DNA from: Rhodobacteraceae bacterium EhC02
GTDB taxonomy: Bacteria > Pseudomonadota > Alphaproteobacteria > Rhodobacterales > Rhodobacteraceae
Assembly: GCA_001650895.1 (NCBI GenBank)
Contig: LXYH01000004.1
Coordinates: 1-64,000, forward strand
Direction of reading: 5' to 3'
DNA: 64,000 nucleotides
Shown: positions 9,593 to 18,562 of the stretch, piece by piece
How the letters are laid out: each line of letters begins with the position of its first letter
How positions within the stretch are numbered: the stretch's first letter is position 1
Notes under the pieces: generated by a model
Seen by the model: only the letters and a program-made list of their open reading frames with translations
Database searches by the model: none
Told to the model about the DNA's origin: nothing
Position numbers and translations under genes: made by a program

Positions 9593-11284
9593 CTAGCTGT
9601 GTTCCTCTTCGGCGGTGGCGGCCAGGGCGCTGTTGTAGGTCTTGAGGGCGTCGACATGGAACAGCGCGCCCCAGAGCTGTGGCGCCTCGTCCCCCGTGGC
9701 CGGGGTTATCACCGGCAGGAACGGAACGCCTGCCCGGTCGAAGAGCGGCAAGGCCGCCTCGAGGGTCGCTGTCGCATCGACGAAGATGCCATCCTCGATC
9801 ATCTCGTGGCAAGCGGTCTCATCGGCCATGCCGGGATCGCCCACCTTGCGCATCACGGCGGCAACCCGGAACATCGACAGAAGATAGGCCTGCGGCCCCG
9901 CCGCCAGATGCACGCCGCGCCGTTCCAGTTGCGTCAGAAAGAACGAACGGTCCACCAGCCGCGAGGCCAGCACCGTGGACAGCGAGACAGCTGTCAGGAC
10001 CGCGATCCCGATCTGCCAGTCGCCCGTCATCTCGAACACGATCAGCGTGGTCGAGATCGGCGCGCCCAGAACCGCCGCCGACACCGCCCCCATCCCCACC
10101 AGCGCATAAAGCGTGCTGGCGCCTGAAACCTCGGGGAAGATCGACGTGGCGATCATGCCGAAGGCCAGACCCGTCAGCGCGCCCACCATCAGCGAGGGCG
10201 AGAACACGCCGCCCCCCATGCGCCCCCCCATGGTGATGGCCACCGCCAGCACCTTGAGCGCGCAGAAGACGACCGCCTCATGCAGCAGCAGCTGGCCGGT
10301 CAGCGCGTCCGATGTCGTCTCGTAGCCCACGCCTATGATATGCGGGAACCAGATCGCCAGCCCCCCCAGCATCGCCCCCGCGACCGCCGGGCGCAGCCAG
10401 CGCGGCAGGCCGGTCATCTCCTGGATGCGGTTTCCCACATCCTCGGCCAGGAAGATCGACCGCATCAGCGCCGTCGCCACCAGGCCGCAGACCAGTCCCA
10501 GGATCAGGAAGGCGGGCAATTCGCCGTAGAATTCCAGCGTGCTGAAGCCCGGCAGGCTGAACTCGGTCACGCCGCCGTATTCGATGCGGTTGATCACCGT
10601 GCCTGCGACGGCGGCAATGGCGATGGGCGCGAAGGCATGAACCGCGAAATGCCGCAACACCACCTCGAGCGCGAAAAGCGCGCCCGCGATGGGCGCGTTG
10701 AAACTGGCCGAGACCGCCGCCGCCACCGCGCAGCCCAAGAGGTCGCGCCCGGTGATTCCATCCGCGCGGATGCGTTCGCTGACCCAGCTGGAAATCACCG
10801 CCGCCATATGCACGACCGGGCCTTCGCGCCCGCTTGAGCCGCCCGTCGACAGCGTGATCAGTGACGCCGCCGCCGAGGCGATGCCCGCGCGATGCTCCAC
10901 CCGTCCATTCTGCAGCGCAGCCCCCTCGATCACATCGGCCACGGCGCGCACGCGCCCATCCGGGGTGAAGCGGTGCAGGATCAGCCCCACGACAAGCCCC
11001 CCCGCGATGGGCAGGATCAGGATCCAGTACCAGGGCATGGTTTCGGCGAAGCTGTGCAGCCTGGCCACGTCATCCGTCCCGTAGAGAAGGGCCTGCAGCG
11101 TTTCGATGCCCTTGCGGAACAGCAGGGCCGCGAAACCCGCAGCGATCCCGATGACCAGGGCGATCAGCCAGAACTGGAACTGGCTGGGGCCGCGCTTGCG
11201 CAGAAGGCGCAGGGCTTCGGCCAGCCAGGTCAATGCCCGGCGCGACAGTTGCAACACATGGGCCGCGATGGCCTGACGCATCAC
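9593..11284 (-). CDS. ClC family chloride channel/transporter
   Basis: A 563-aa inner-membrane ClC protein with about ten or more hydrophobic segments. The selectivity-filter motif GREGP is at residues 152-156, with the gating glutamate Glu154, and GVFSP is at 359-363. In FNAPIAGALFALEVV (about 195-209) the residue matching the internal proton glutamate of E. coli ClC-ec1 (Glu203) is Val208, as in channel-type ClCs. The usual GSGIP motif is not recognisable; DGRVRAV stands in that region. The C-terminal 90 residues resemble a degenerate CBS domain. It is divergent from the FAD oxidase gene across about 130 bases. Confidence 0.9.
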   Translation of the reverse strand: MMRQAIAAHVLQLSRRALTWLAEALRLLRKRGPSQFQFWLIALVIGIAAGFAALLFRKGIETLQALLYGTDDVARLHSFAETMPWYWILILPIAGGLVVGLILHRFTPDGRVRAVADVIEGAALQNGRVEHRAGIASAAASLITLSTGGSSGREGPVVHMAAVISSWVSERIRADGITGRDLLGCAVAAAVSASFNAPIAGALFALEVVLRHFAVHAFAPIAIAAVAGTVINRIEYGGVTEFSLPGFSTLEFYGELPAFLILGLVCGLVATALMRSIFLAEDVGNRIQEMTGLPRWLRPAVAGAMLGGLAIWFPHIIGVGYETTSDALTGQLLLHEAVVFCALKVLAVAITMGGRMGGGVFSPSLMVGALTGLAFGMIATSIFPEVSGASTLYALVGMGAVSAAVLGAPISTTLIVFEMTGDWQIGIAVLTAVSLSTVLASRLVDRSFFLTQLERRGVHLAAGPQAYLLSMFRVAAVMRKVGDPGMADETACHEMIEDGIFVDATATLEAALPLFDRAGVPFLPVITPATGDEAPQLWGALFHVDALKTYNSALAATAEEEHS

Positions 11285-11415
11285 GACAGCCCTCCGGTCA
11301 CGAGGCGGCCAGCCCTGCGGGGATGCAGCCGCGCTGCTCGTTCCATGCTCTTGCCCCTTCCCCGTCCTGCCCGCTTGGCCTAGGTTTGGTCAATCCGCAT
11401 TGCTGGGAGAACCGG

Positions 11416-12792
11416 ATGAACCGCCAGACAGTTCTTGACGATCTGACCACCTTGTTAGGACAACGCGCCAGTCGGTCCAAGTCCGAACTCGACCAGCACG
11501 GTCGCTCCGAGACGCATTTCCCGTTGATGCCGCCCGAGATCGTCGTCTACCCCGAATCCACCGCCGAGGTGTCCGCCATCCTGCGCCTTTGCGCGGCGCA
11601 TGGCATTCCCGTGGTGGGCTATGGCGCGGGCACCTCGCTCGAGGGGCAGGCCCAGTCGCCGCATGGCGGTGTCTGCGTGGATTTCCGCCTGATGAACCGG
11701 GTGTTGCAGATCAATGCCGCCGATATGGATGTGGTCGTGCAACCCGGCCTGACCCGCGAGGCGCTGAACGAGGCGCTGCGCGCCACGGGCCTGTTCTTTC
11801 CGGTCGATCCGGGGGCCAATGCCTCGCTGGGCGGCATGGCCTCGACCCGCGCCAGCGGCACCACGGCGGTGCGCTACGGCACCATGCGCGACAATGTGCT
11901 GGGCCTTGAGGTGGTGCTGGCCGATGGCCGCATCATCCGCACGGGCACGCGGGCGCGCAAGACCGCTGCGGGCTATGATCTGACCGGGCTTTTCGTCGGC
12001 GCCGAGGGCACCCTTGGCCTGATCACCGAGATGACCCTGCGCCTGCATGGCCAGCCCGAGGCGACAGCCGCCGCGATCTGCGGCTTTTCCGACATGACCG
12101 ATGCCGTGGCGGCCGTGATCGACACGATCCAGCTGGGCCTGCCGATGGCGCGGATCGAATTCATCGACGAAGCCAGCGTGGCCGCCGTCAATGCCTGGTC
12201 GGGCACCGGGATTCCGTTGCAACCGCATCTGATGGTGGAATTCCACGGCTCGGAGGCGGGCGTGCGCGAACAGGTCGACACCTTCGGCGAGATCGTCGCG
12301 GACCATGGCGGTACCGGCTTCGACTGGGCTACCCAGCCCGAGGATCGCCGCGCGCTCTGGGCCATGCGCCACAACGCCTATTACGCGATCAAGGCCTCGC
12401 GCCCCGGCGCCATGGCCATCGTCACCGATATCTGCGTGCCGATCTCGCGCCTGGCCGAAGCGGTCACGCAGACCCAGGCGGATATCGCGGCCTCGGGGAT
12501 CGCGGGGCCGATCCTGGGCCATGTGGGGGACGGCAATTTTCATGCCATCCTGCTTTATGACGCGGCCGACCCCGCGCAGGAAAGCACCGCCAAGGCGCTG
12601 GCGCATCGCATGGTGACCCGCGCGCTGGACATGGGTGGCACCGCTACCGGCGAACATGGCATCGGGCTGGGCAAGCTGGATTACATGCAGGCCGAACACG
12701 GGCAGGCCTGGGACGTGATGCAGACGCTGAAAATGGCGCTGGACCCGGCCAACATCATGAATCCGGGCAAGATGCTGCGCCAGGATAACTGA
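11416..12792 (+). CDS. FAD-linked oxidase, D-lactate dehydrogenase/glycolate oxidase GlcD type
   Basis: A 458-aa flavoprotein of the VAO/PCMH fold that oxidises a 2-hydroxy acid, most likely D-lactate (cytochrome c type Dld) or glycolate. The FAD_binding_4 domain occupies about residues 40-220, with the pyrophosphate-binding YGAGTSLEG and the GGMASTRASG segment. The cap/C-terminal domain ends with VGDGNFHA and TGEHGIGLGK, where the conserved His residues sit. The ATG at 11416 follows TGGGAGAACC. No glcE or glcF is adjacent, which favours a single-subunit D-lactate dehydrogenase. The substrate is inferred. Confidence 0.88.
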   Translation: MNRQTVLDDLTTLLGQRASRSKSELDQHGRSETHFPLMPPEIVVYPESTAEVSAILRLCAAHGIPVVGYGAGTSLEGQAQSPHGGVCVDFRLMNRVLQINAADMDVVVQPGLTREALNEALRATGLFFPVDPGANASLGGMASTRASGTTAVRYGTMRDNVLGLEVVLADGRIIRTGTRARKTAAGYDLTGLFVGAEGTLGLITEMTLRLHGQPEATAAAICGFSDMTDAVAAVIDTIQLGLPMARIEFIDEASVAAVNAWSGTGIPLQPHLMVEFHGSEAGVREQVDTFGEIVADHGGTGFDWATQPEDRRALWAMRHNAYYAIKASRPGAMAIVTDICVPISRLAEAVTQTQADIAASGIAGPILGHVGDGNFHAILLYDAADPAQESTAKALAHRMVTRALDMGGTATGEHGIGLGKLDYMQAEHGQAWDVMQTLKMALDPANIMNPGKMLRQDN

Positions 12793-12808
12793 GCGCCCCG
12801 CCCCTTCG

Positions 12809-12830
12809 TTTCTTCTTGCTTCAAATATCC
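12809..12830 (+). repeat. 22-bp intergenic repeat, copy B
   Basis: TTTCTTCTTG, then a variable core, then AAATATCC. It lies between the convergent ends of the FAD oxidase gene (stop at 12792) and recN (stop at 12869). No strong hairpin precedes this copy. Confidence 0.75.
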
Positions 12831-12868
12831 AGACGCAACCGATGCGACCGGCGTGACCTGCGACAGGC

Positions 12869-14524
12869 TCAGACCGTCCCGGCCAGCAGCGCCCGCGCGG
12901 CGCCACGGGCCTCGTCGGTGATCGTGTCGCCGGCCACCATCCGGGCGATCTCGTCCACCCGCGCGGCGGCATCTAGCGGCACGACGGTGGTTGTCGTCAT
13001 GTCGGACTGCACGCGTTTCTCCACCCGCCAGTGATGCGCGCCAAGGGCCGCCACCTGGGGCGAATGGGTCACGACCAGAACCTGCCCGCCTGTCGCCAGC
13101 GCCGCCAGCCTGCGCCCGACGGCATCGGCGGTCGCCCCGCCCACGCCGCGGTCGATCTCGTCGAAGATCATGGTGATGCCCGCGTCGCGATCACTCAGGC
13201 AGACCTTGAGCGCCAGCAGGAACCGGCTGAGTTCGCCGCCCGATGCGATCCGGCCCAGGGGTCCCGCCGGCGCGCCGGGGTTGGTCGCCACGCTGAAGGC
13301 CACGCTGTCGCGCCCCTCTGGACCGGGCTCCGATGGCTCGATCACGGTACGAAACACCGCGCGCTCCATCTTCAGCGGCGCCAGTTCCGCGGTGACCGCC
13401 TGATCAAGACGCGACGCGGCCTCGGTCCGCTCGGCCGTCAGTGCCGCCGCCGCCACGTCATAGGCCGCATCCGCGCGGCCCAGTTCCGCCTTGAGCAGCT
13501 TGAGGTCCGCATCACCGCGATCCAGCGCCGCCAGCCTGTCGCGCAGCCCTTCGGCGAAGCTGCCCAGTTCATCGGCCAGCACATCATGCTTGCGCGCCAG
13601 CGCCCGGATCGCGAACAACCGCTCCTCGACCGTCTCCAGCGCGTGGGGATCAAAGCTCAGCACGTCCTGCGCGCTTTCGATCCCCTGCACCGCCTCGGCC
13701 AGATCATTGAGCGCGCGCCCCAGCGCCTCAAGCGGCGCATCCAGCATCCCCTCGGCCCGGTCCGCGATGCCGTCCAGCCAGCGCAGACCATCGCCCATGG
13801 CACCTTCGGCCCCCTGCGGTCCCAGGATTGCATGGGCGCGGGCCATGTCCTCGCGGATCCGCTCGGCCCCCTGCATCATGCGGCGGCGTGTATCAAGTTC
13901 GGCCTCTTCGCCGGGCTGGGGATCCAGCGCATCCAGTTCGGCCACGGCATGACGCAGGAATTCCTCTTCGGCGCGCACGGCGTCCAGCGCCGCCTGAGCC
14001 TCGGCCAGCTGGCGCATCAGGCGGGCGCGGTGCCGCCACGCGGCGCGCACTGTCTCAAGCTGCTCGGCCACCCCCGCGAAAGTATCCAGCAGGGTGCGGT
14101 GGCCCTTGGGGTCCAGCAGGCCACGATCGTCGTGCTGGCCGTGCAATTCGACCAGCGTGTCGGACAGCGCGCGCAGCACCTCGCCGGAACAGCGCCGGTC
14201 GTTGATCCAGGATGTCTTGCGTCCGTCGCGCGTATTGATACGCCGCAGGATCAGCTCGGGTCCTGCAGGCAGCCCGGCCTCTTCCAGCACGGCATGGGCG
14301 GCATGGCCCTTGGGCAGTTCGAACACCGCGACCACCTCGCCCTGATCGGCGCCCTGGCGGACCAGTTCGGCGCGTCCGCGCCAGCCCAGCACAAAGCCAA
14401 GGCTATCCAGCAGGATCGACTTGCCCGCCCCGGTCTCGCCGGTCAGCACGTTCAGTCCCGGCTGGAAGGCAAGATCCAGCCGGTCGATGATCAGCATGTC
14501 GCGAATTTCAAGCGCGCGCAGCAT
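12869..14524 (-). CDS. recN: DNA repair protein RecN
   Basis: A 551-aa SMC-like ATPase acting in double-strand break repair. The Walker A motif TGETGAGKS is at residues 28-36. A long coiled-coil rich in Ala, Glu and Arg fills the middle (about 150-370). The C-terminal ATPase half shows the signature segment RIASGGELSRFLLALK and Walker B TMIFDEIDRGVGG. The length matches the family. It is the last gene of the lpxC-bamD-recN set, 53 bases after bamD. No LexA-type site was recognised upstream. Confidence 0.96.
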   Translation of the reverse strand: MLRALEIRDMLIIDRLDLAFQPGLNVLTGETGAGKSILLDSLGFVLGWRGRAELVRQGADQGEVVAVFELPKGHAAHAVLEEAGLPAGPELILRRINTRDGRKTSWINDRRCSGEVLRALSDTLVELHGQHDDRGLLDPKGHRTLLDTFAGVAEQLETVRAAWRHRARLMRQLAEAQAALDAVRAEEEFLRHAVAELDALDPQPGEEAELDTRRRMMQGAERIREDMARAHAILGPQGAEGAMGDGLRWLDGIADRAEGMLDAPLEALGRALNDLAEAVQGIESAQDVLSFDPHALETVEERLFAIRALARKHDVLADELGSFAEGLRDRLAALDRGDADLKLLKAELGRADAAYDVAAAALTAERTEAASRLDQAVTAELAPLKMERAVFRTVIEPSEPGPEGRDSVAFSVATNPGAPAGPLGRIASGGELSRFLLALKVCLSDRDAGITMIFDEIDRGVGGATADAVGRRLAALATGGQVLVVTHSPQVAALGAHHWRVEKRVQSDMTTTTVVPLDAAARVDEIARMVAGDTITDEARGAARALLAGTV

Positions 14525-14577
14525 TCCCGGCCTGCCCCCGGCTCATGCCTGTCCGCCAGTGGCACAAGGCATGGGCA

Positions 14578-15426
14578 TCACAGCCACTGTCCGCGGATCG
14601 TCTGGCGATAGATCTGCGCAAGCCAGCTGTCGCCCGCGGCTTCCAGTTCCAGGCCGCGGCCGTTCAACAGCTTGAAGCTGTCCTCGTACCAGGTGGTTGA
14701 ACGGAAGTTGTGACCCAGGATCGCACCAGCGGTCTGCGCCTCGTCCGTCAGGCCAAGCGAGAGATAGGCCTCGACCAGACGATGCAGCGCCTCTGCGGTA
14801 TGGCTGGTGGTCTGGAAATCCTGCACCACCACGCGGAAGCGGTTGATCGCGGCGGTATAGTGATTGCCCTTCAGGTAATAGCGCCCGATCTCCATTTCCT
14901 TGCCGGCCAGATGGTCGAAGGCCAGATCGAATTTCAGGATGGCCGAGCTGGCATATTCGCTGTCGGGATAGACCTCGATCACCGTGCGCAGCGCCTGCAG
15001 CGCCTGGAAGGTCAGGCCCTGGTCACGGCCCACGTCGTCGATCTGGTCGTAATAGGACAAGGCCAGCAGGTACTGGGCATAGGCCGCATCCTCGTCAGCC
15101 GGGTAGAAATCGATATAGCGTTGCGCCGCGGCGCGGCTGTTTTCGTAATCGCGGGCCGTGTGATAGGAATAGGCCTGCATGATCAGACCGCGCTTGGACC
15201 ATTCCGAATAGGGATAGAGCCGTTCGATTTCCGAGAAATAGAAGGCCGCGTCCTCGGGCCGGTTACGGTCGATTTCGAACTCGGCGCGTTCGTAGATCTG
15301 TTCGGCCGTGAAGCTGTCGAGGGGAATCGATCCGCGCCCCGCACGTTCCGCCGTACTGTCGCATCCCGCCAGCAGAACAGCCAGTAGAACGCCACCGATC
15401 ACGCTTGTTCGGGACCCGCCTGTCAT
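14578..15426 (-). CDS. bamD: outer membrane assembly factor BamD (lipoprotein)
   Basis: A 282-aa lipoprotein with the signal sequence GGVLLAVLLAGC, whose Cys is the lipidation site. TPR-like helical repeats follow (AEQIYERAEFEIDRN, AAFYFSEIERLYPYS, AQRYIDFYP and similar). BamD joins BamA in inserting beta-barrel proteins at the outer membrane, anchored on its periplasmic face. An in-frame GTG at 15438 would add four residues; the ATG at 15426 fits the signal peptide better. A weak promoter-like pair (TTGCAC and TAGGAC, minus strand, 15511-15485) lies in the 141-base gap after lpxC. Confidence 0.94.
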   Translation of the reverse strand: MTGGSRTSVIGGVLLAVLLAGCDSTAERAGRGSIPLDSFTAEQIYERAEFEIDRNRPEDAAFYFSEIERLYPYSEWSKRGLIMQAYSYHTARDYENSRAAAQRYIDFYPADEDAAYAQYLLALSYYDQIDDVGRDQGLTFQALQALRTVIEVYPDSEYASSAILKFDLAFDHLAGKEMEIGRYYLKGNHYTAAINRFRVVVQDFQTTSHTAEALHRLVEAYLSLGLTDEAQTAGAILGHNFRSTTWYEDSFKLLNGRGLELEAAGDSWLAQIYRQTIRGQWL

Positions 15427-15567
15427 GCTTGCTCTCACCCTTGTCTGGTCTCGTCCGCAGGGATCGACCCTGCCGTTAAGGATGGTCCTAGCACAGAAAA
15501 TTCCGGTGCAAAACGTCTTTGGCGCAAATAGGCCGACAGAGATATGCCACCCCCGCCTGCGCGTGAC

Positions 15568-16488
15568 TTATGCTACCGCCGGAATTTCGTCCATGTGAAC
15601 GCCCACACCCGGAAGCCGAGCGGTCATCGCCGGATCGCAGACCACCATCCGATAGGCCGAAGGACGCGCGAAAAGCGCGCGCAACAGATCGTTGGTCAGG
15701 GCGTGGCCTGCCCGGTGCCCGGTGTAGGCCCCCAACAAGGGCGCCCCCGCCAGCGACAGATCACCCAGCGCATCCAGCATCTTGTGGCGCACGGCCTCGT
15801 CACGGTGGCGCAGGCCACCGGGGCTGAGGACACGATCACCATCGACGACAACCGCATTTTCCAGCGTCCCGCCCAGGGCCAGACCGCAAGCATGCATCGC
15901 CTCGACATCGGATTGCCGGCAGAAGGTGCGGCTGTCGCACAATTCGCGCACGAATGTGCCGTTGGACATCACGAGGCTTTTGGATTGCGCGCCGATGGCC
16001 GCATCCTCGAACTCGATGTGGAAATCGATCACAAGACTGTCAGACGGCGCAAGACGCGCCCAGGCATCCCCGCGCCGCACCTCGACCGTTTCCAGAACCT
16101 GCAGCGCCCGCACCGGGGCGGCCTGCGCCCGCAGGCCACGCTGCATGATGCTGCGCACGAAGGCTGCGGCGCTGCCGTCAAGGATCGGCACTTCGGGACC
16201 GTCAAGTTCGATCAGCGCGTTGTGCACGCCGCAACCAGCCAGCGCGGCCATCACATGCTCGACCGTCGATACGGTCACACCCGCCTGGTTTTCCAGCAGG
16301 GTGCACAGCGGCGACTGGCGCACCGCGTCCCAGCGGGCGGGAATCATCGCGTCGCCGAACAGCACGTCGCTGCGGCGGAACCAGATCCCGTGCTCTGCGG
16401 CTGCGGGGTGGATCACCATGTGGGCGGGCTTGCCCGAATGCAGCCCTACGCCGTCGAAGCGAACCGCCGATTTCAAAGTATGCTGCAC
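15568..16488 (-). CDS. lpxC: UDP-3-O-acyl-N-acetylglucosamine deacetylase LpxC (GTG start)
   Basis: A 306-aa zinc deacetylase catalysing the committed step of lipid A synthesis in the cytoplasm. The zinc and catalytic residues are in place: His78 in STVEHVMAAL, His235 and Asp239 in RHKMLDALGD, and His262 in TGHRAGHAL. The frame is open far upstream, but the family N-terminus, QHTLKSAVRFDGVGLHSG, follows directly on a GTG at 16488 with GAAGG six bases before it; there is no ATG nearby. It lies just downstream of ftsZ, as in related bacteria, but ftsZ has its own terminator and a promoter-like site precedes lpxC. Confidence 0.96.
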   Translation of the reverse strand: MQHTLKSAVRFDGVGLHSGKPAHMVIHPAAAEHGIWFRRSDVLFGDAMIPARWDAVRQSPLCTLLENQAGVTVSTVEHVMAALAGCGVHNALIELDGPEVPILDGSAAAFVRSIMQRGLRAQAAPVRALQVLETVEVRRGDAWARLAPSDSLVIDFHIEFEDAAIGAQSKSLVMSNGTFVRELCDSRTFCRQSDVEAMHACGLALGGTLENAVVVDGDRVLSPGGLRHRDEAVRHKMLDALGDLSLAGAPLLGAYTGHRAGHALTNDLLRALFARPSAYRMVVCDPAMTARLPGVGVHMDEIPAVA

Positions 16489-16533
16489 GTCAAGCCTTCG
16501 GATTGGGAATGGCGGTCTGGCGCCTTGCCGAAA

Positions 16534-16561
16534 AAATAGGGTTGTGACGCTTTGGTAACAA
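16534..16561 (-). promoter_or_regulatory. putative lpxC promoter
   Basis: On the minus strand TTGTTA (16561-16556) and CTATTT (16539-16534) are separated by 16 bases. Initiation near 16527 would give a leader of about 40 bases before the GTG at 16488. It stands downstream of the ftsZ terminator, so lpxC probably has its own transcript. Confidence 0.5.
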
Positions 16562-16650
16562 TTCAATCTTTGTAACCGTTTGAAACATCCCCGAAACCGA
16601 TGGGCGGATATCTGCCATCTTGGCGGATGCGCCGCCTCAATACCTTGATC

Positions 16651-16682
16651 AAAAACGAAAAAGACCGCCCGAAGGCGGTCTG
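16651..16682 (-). terminator. Rho-independent terminator of the dcw operon (after ftsZ)
   Basis: On the minus strand AGACCGCC and GGCGGTCT pair (16681-16674 with 16669-16662) around a TTCG tetraloop, followed by TTTTCGTTTTT. It lies about 36 bases after the ftsZ stop codon. Confidence 0.88.
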
Positions 16683-16717
16683 TTCCAAAGGATATGATCA
16701 GCCGGATACGGCTGGTA

Positions 16718-18388
16718 TCAGTTCGCCTGACGCCGCAGAAAGGCCGGAATTTCGATCCGCTCCTGGTCAGGATCCTGCGCATCGGTCGGCGCGGGCCGAG
16801 CCTGCTGCGCATAGCCTTGCGAGGCCTGCGCGCGCACCGGGGGCTGCTGACGGGCGGGCTGGACCGGGGCGCGTTCCTGCGCCTCGGGTGCATGGCCCGT
16901 CATGCGGTTGATCAGAGAGTTGATGCCGAAGCGCGGGCGCTGCTCGGGCTCCGGCTGCGGCTGGGGCTGCGGACGCTGCACACCGGGTGCCGCCTTGCTG
17001 ACGGCCTGCTGCAGACGCGCCAGCGCCTCGGGTGTGGGTGTGCCGGGCGCAGGGGCGCGCGGTGCCACGAAAGCGGCGGCCTGCTCCTCGTCCTCTTCAT
17101 AGCGGGCCTGCGGCTGCACCTGGCGCGGCTGATAGGCCGGGGGCGGCAGGCTGTCGTCCTGGTCCGCATCCTCCGCGAAGATGTCGTCCATCTGCTCGGA
17201 GGCGGCGGTCCGCTGCACGTCCAGATCCTCGAAGAAGGTCGGCTCGGCCTTGCGCTGCACGGGGGCCACCACTTCCGCGGGTGCCTGCACCGGGGCGGGT
17301 TCCGCCTGCCTTGCGGCAACGGGTGCCGGGGCGGCGGCCGCAATGGCCGTTTCCTGGCTGACCTGCTGGGTCAGGGGCTGCGCCATGCCGCGGCGGGGGC
17401 GCGGGATCTCGGCTGCGGCTTCGACCACGTCGATGCCGGTGGCGACGACGCTGACACGCATCATGCCTTCCATGTCGGTATCGAGGGTCGAGCCCACGAT
17501 GATATTGGCGTCGGCGTCCACTTCCTCGCGGATGCGGTTGGCGGCCTCGTCCAGTTCGAACAGGGTCAGGTCATGTCCGCCGGTGATGTTGATCAGAACG
17601 CCCTTGGCGCCCTTGAGGCTGATTTCGTCCAGCAGCGGGTTGGCGATGGCCTTTTCGGCGGCCTGGATCGCACGATCCTCGCCCGATGCCTCGCCGGTGC
17701 CCATCATCGCCTTGCCCATCTCGTCCATGACGGCGCGCACATCGGCGAAGTCAAGGTTGATCAGGCCGGGGCGCACCATCAGGTCGGTCACACCCTTGAC
17801 GCCCTGATACAGAACATCATCCGCCATCGAGAAGGCTTCGGTGAAGGTGGTCTTTTCATTGGCCAGACGGAACAGGTTCTGGTTGGGGATGATGATCAGC
17901 GTATCGACCATCTTCTGCAGCGCCTCGACGCCTTCCTCGGCCTGACGCATGCGCTTGGCGCCCTCGAACTGGAAGGGCTTGGTCACGACGCCGACGGTCA
18001 GCACCCCCAGTTCGCGCGCGGCTTGCGCGATGATCGGCGCGGCACCCGTCCCGGTACCGCCGCCCATGCCGGCGGTGATGAAGCACATGTGCGCGCCCGC
18101 CAGGTGATCGACGATCTGTTCGATCGATTCCTCTGCGGCGGCGGCCCCCACGGCCGCACGGGCCCCTGCCCCCAGACCTTCGGTAACCTTGACGCCAAGC
18201 TGGATCCGGCTGGGCGCGTTGCTTTGCTGCAGCGCCTGCGCGTCGGTATTCGCCACGACGAATTCGACGCCCGTCAGCTTCTTCTCGATCATGTTGTTGA
18301 CCGCATTGCCGCCCGCACCGCCGACACCGAACACGGTGATACGGGGCTTGAGCTCTTCATGTCCGGGCATCGAAAGGTTCAATGTCAT
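16718..18388 (-). CDS. ftsZ: cell division GTPase FtsZ
   Basis: A 556-aa tubulin-like GTPase that polymerises into the Z ring. [13 protein letters not shown] is at residues 21-33 and the tubulin signature GGGTGTG at 109-115. The globular core ends near residue 320. It is followed by an unusually long Pro/Gln/Ala-rich linker of about 220 residues, then the conserved C-terminal peptide [12 protein letters not shown], which binds FtsA and other partners. Long linkers are common in alphaproteobacteria. The frame continues upstream, but the ATG at 18388 starts the family sequence. It lies 174 bases after ftsA. Confidence 0.98.
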   Translation of the reverse strand: MTLNLSMPGHEELKPRITVFGVGGAGGNAVNNMIEKKLTGVEFVVANTDAQALQQSNAPSRIQLGVKVTEGLGAGARAAVGAAAAEESIEQIVDHLAGAHMCFITAGMGGGTGTGAAPIIAQAARELGVLTVGVVTKPFQFEGAKRMRQAEEGVEALQKMVDTLIIIPNQNLFRLANEKTTFTEAFSMADDVLYQGVKGVTDLMVRPGLINLDFADVRAVMDEMGKAMMGTGEASGEDRAIQAAEKAIANPLLDEISLKGAKGVLINITGGHDLTLFELDEAANRIREEVDADANIIVGSTLDTDMEGMMRVSVVATGIDVVEAAAEIPRPRRGMAQPLTQQVSQETAIAAAAPAPVAARQAEPAPVQAPAEVVAPVQRKAEPTFFEDLDVQRTAASEQMDDIFAEDADQDDSLPPPAYQPRQVQPQARYEEDEEQAAAFVAPRAPAPGTPTPEALARLQQAVSKAAPGVQRPQPQPQPEPEQRPRFGINSLINRMTGHAPEAQERAPVQPARQQPPVRAQASQGYAQQARPAPTDAQDPDQERIEIPAFLRRQAN

Positions 18389-18562
18389 GATCTGTCCGCC
18401 TGAGGTTAAAGCCCGCATTTGCGGGCATTTTTCTGCCTGTTCGGTATTATTCTTAACCCGATCCACCGGGATCGTCACCAAAAAAACGCGAATTCACCAC
18501 AAAATATGGCAATCCACCGCGACTCGCACGCGGGATTTCGCCGAACAGGCCATATCTAGCGG

